Shown: in pieces, positions 63,390 to 64,000 of the stretch
Position numbering within the stretch: position 1 is the first letter of the stretch
Layout: each line of letters opens with the position of its first letter
Source: Roseococcus microcysteis
GTDB taxonomy: Bacteria > Pseudomonadota > Alphaproteobacteria > Acetobacterales > Acetobacteraceae
Direction: 5' to 3'
Assembly (NCBI RefSeq): GCF_014764365.1
Contig: NZ_CP061718.1
Span: forward strand, 2,496,501 to 2,560,500
DNA length: 64,000 nt
Notes under the pieces: model-generated
Seen by the model: the letters and a program-made list of their open reading frames with translations, nothing else
What the model was told of the DNA's origin: nothing
The model's database searches: none
Position numbers and translations under genes: made by a program

Positions 63390-64000
63390 GTGGCGCTCAC
63401 CATCGCCTGCCTGCACACGGGCGCCTCCAATGCCGCGCTGTTCGACGCCGCCGCCGCCGCCCTGCCCGGCGGCGCGCTGCGGCTGACGCATGAATGCCGC
63501 CCCGAATGGCTGCGCGCGCCCGATTCGGCGCTGCTGGTGGAGGTCGCCGCCCTGCTGCGCGCCATGGCGGAAGGCGCGGACGCCGTGCTGCTGACCTGCT
63601 CCACCATCGGCGAGGCGGTGGATTTCGCCCAGGACGCCCCCCGCCCGGTGCTGCGCGCCGATGCGGCGCTGGCCGCCGCCGCGACGCGCACCGGGGGCGA
63701 GGTGACGGTGCTCTATGCCGCGCCCAGCACCCGGGCCAGCACCTGGAAGCTGTTTTCCGAGGCCGCGGCCCGGACCGGCGCCGATGTCGGGCTCTATGGC
63801 GTGCCCGGCGCCTGGGCGTTGTTCCAGGAAGGCCGGTTCGAGGAATACCACGCCGCCATCGCCAAGGCGGCGCGCGGCAGGCGGGGGCGGGTGGCGCTGG
63901 CCCAGGCCTCCATGGCGCCCGCCGCCGCCCTGCTGCCCGAGGCGCCGCCGCTGACCGTGCCGGGCACCGCCGTGATGGCCGCGGCGCGCGCTGCGTTGCA
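63390..64000 (+). CDS. Aspartate/glutamate racemase family protein (partial)
   Basis: A GTG at 63390 with AAGGA 4 nt upstream opens a frame that continues to the right edge (about 203 residues). It reads VALTIACLHTGASNAALFD, then LRLTHECRPEWLR, ADAVLLTCSTIGEAVDF and VTVLYAAPSTRAST. The TCSTIG block with its Cys resembles the first catalytic Cys of Asp/Glu racemases (PF01177). The second Cys may lie past the edge. The gene begins 8 bp after sorB on the same strand; a link to sulfite metabolism is unproven. Confidence 0.7.
   Translation, partial: MALTIACLHTGASNAALFDAAAAALPGGALRLTHECRPEWLRAPDSALLVEVAALLRAMAEGADAVLLTCSTIGEAVDFAQDAPRPVLRADAALAAAATRTGGEVTVLYAAPSTRASTWKLFSEAAARTGADVGLYGVPGAWALFQEGRFEEYHAAIAKAARGRRGRVALAQASMAPAAALLPEAPPLTVPGTAVMAAARAAL

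Overview
The window is very G+C-rich DNA with codons ending mostly in G or C. The gene families (tkt-gap-pgk, LolA, TorF, an imp-type type VI secretion locus with TagF/PppA/Fha but no TssJ, SorAB) fit an alphaproteobacterium, most likely a Rhodospirillales/Acetobacteraceae (Roseomonas-like) chromosome. That placement is inference. No rRNA, tRNA, IS element, prophage or CRISPR array was seen.

Layout. 1-19.7 kb is mainly housekeeping: the start of a fumarylacetoacetate-hydrolase-family gene, a class I glutamine-amidotransferase-like hydrolase, lolA, an exported protein, a TorF-like porin, the tkt-gap-pgk operon, priA, a divergent fructose-6-phosphate aldolase/transaldolase, DUF484 (frameshifted)-xerC, xthA, phzF, an ABC substrate-binding protein, a LemA-DUF2207 pair and trpG/pabA. 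19.7-53.6 kb is one large type VI secretion (T6SS) island. Leftward unit 1 is tssA-tssB-tssC-impD-tagJ-tssE-tssF-tssG, then two paralogous methyltransferases, an OmpA protein and a membrane-anchored HELAH protein. A short rightward unit carries clpV and hcp. Leftward unit 2 begins with a VWA protein, an SH3/glycine-zipper lipoprotein and a WD40-caspase protein, then vgrG, a DUF6931-like gene, PAAR, fha(tagH), tssK, tssL, tssM (two frameshifts), tagF and pppA. 53.7-64 kb holds malonyl-CoA decarboxylase, an envelope lipoprotein operon (COG3014, YcfL, LpoB, DUF6844-like, CsgG-like), nnrD, and the start of a sorA-sorB-racemase unit.

How the parts work together. The T6SS set covers sheath (TssB/C plus ImpD), tube (Hcp), spike (VgrG, PAAR), baseplate (TssA/E/F/G/K), membrane complex (TssL/M), recycling ATPase (ClpV) and a phospho-switch (Fha, PppA, TagF). 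TssL carries an N-terminal Thr motif like the one the PpkA-Fha pathway uses. A matching motif opens the HELAH protein at the other end of the island. No PpkA kinase and no TssJ lie in the window.

Most notable non-gene signals: (1) a roughly 105-bp structured repeat placed just after the stop codons of gap and of the aldolase gene, with paired base changes that keep its hairpin; (2) a chain of hairpins in the hcp leader; (3) hairpins that bury the Shine-Dalgarno sequences of vgrG and lemA; (4) four frameshifts, each explained by one missing base in a G/C run, which point to consensus errors rather than true pseudogenes.
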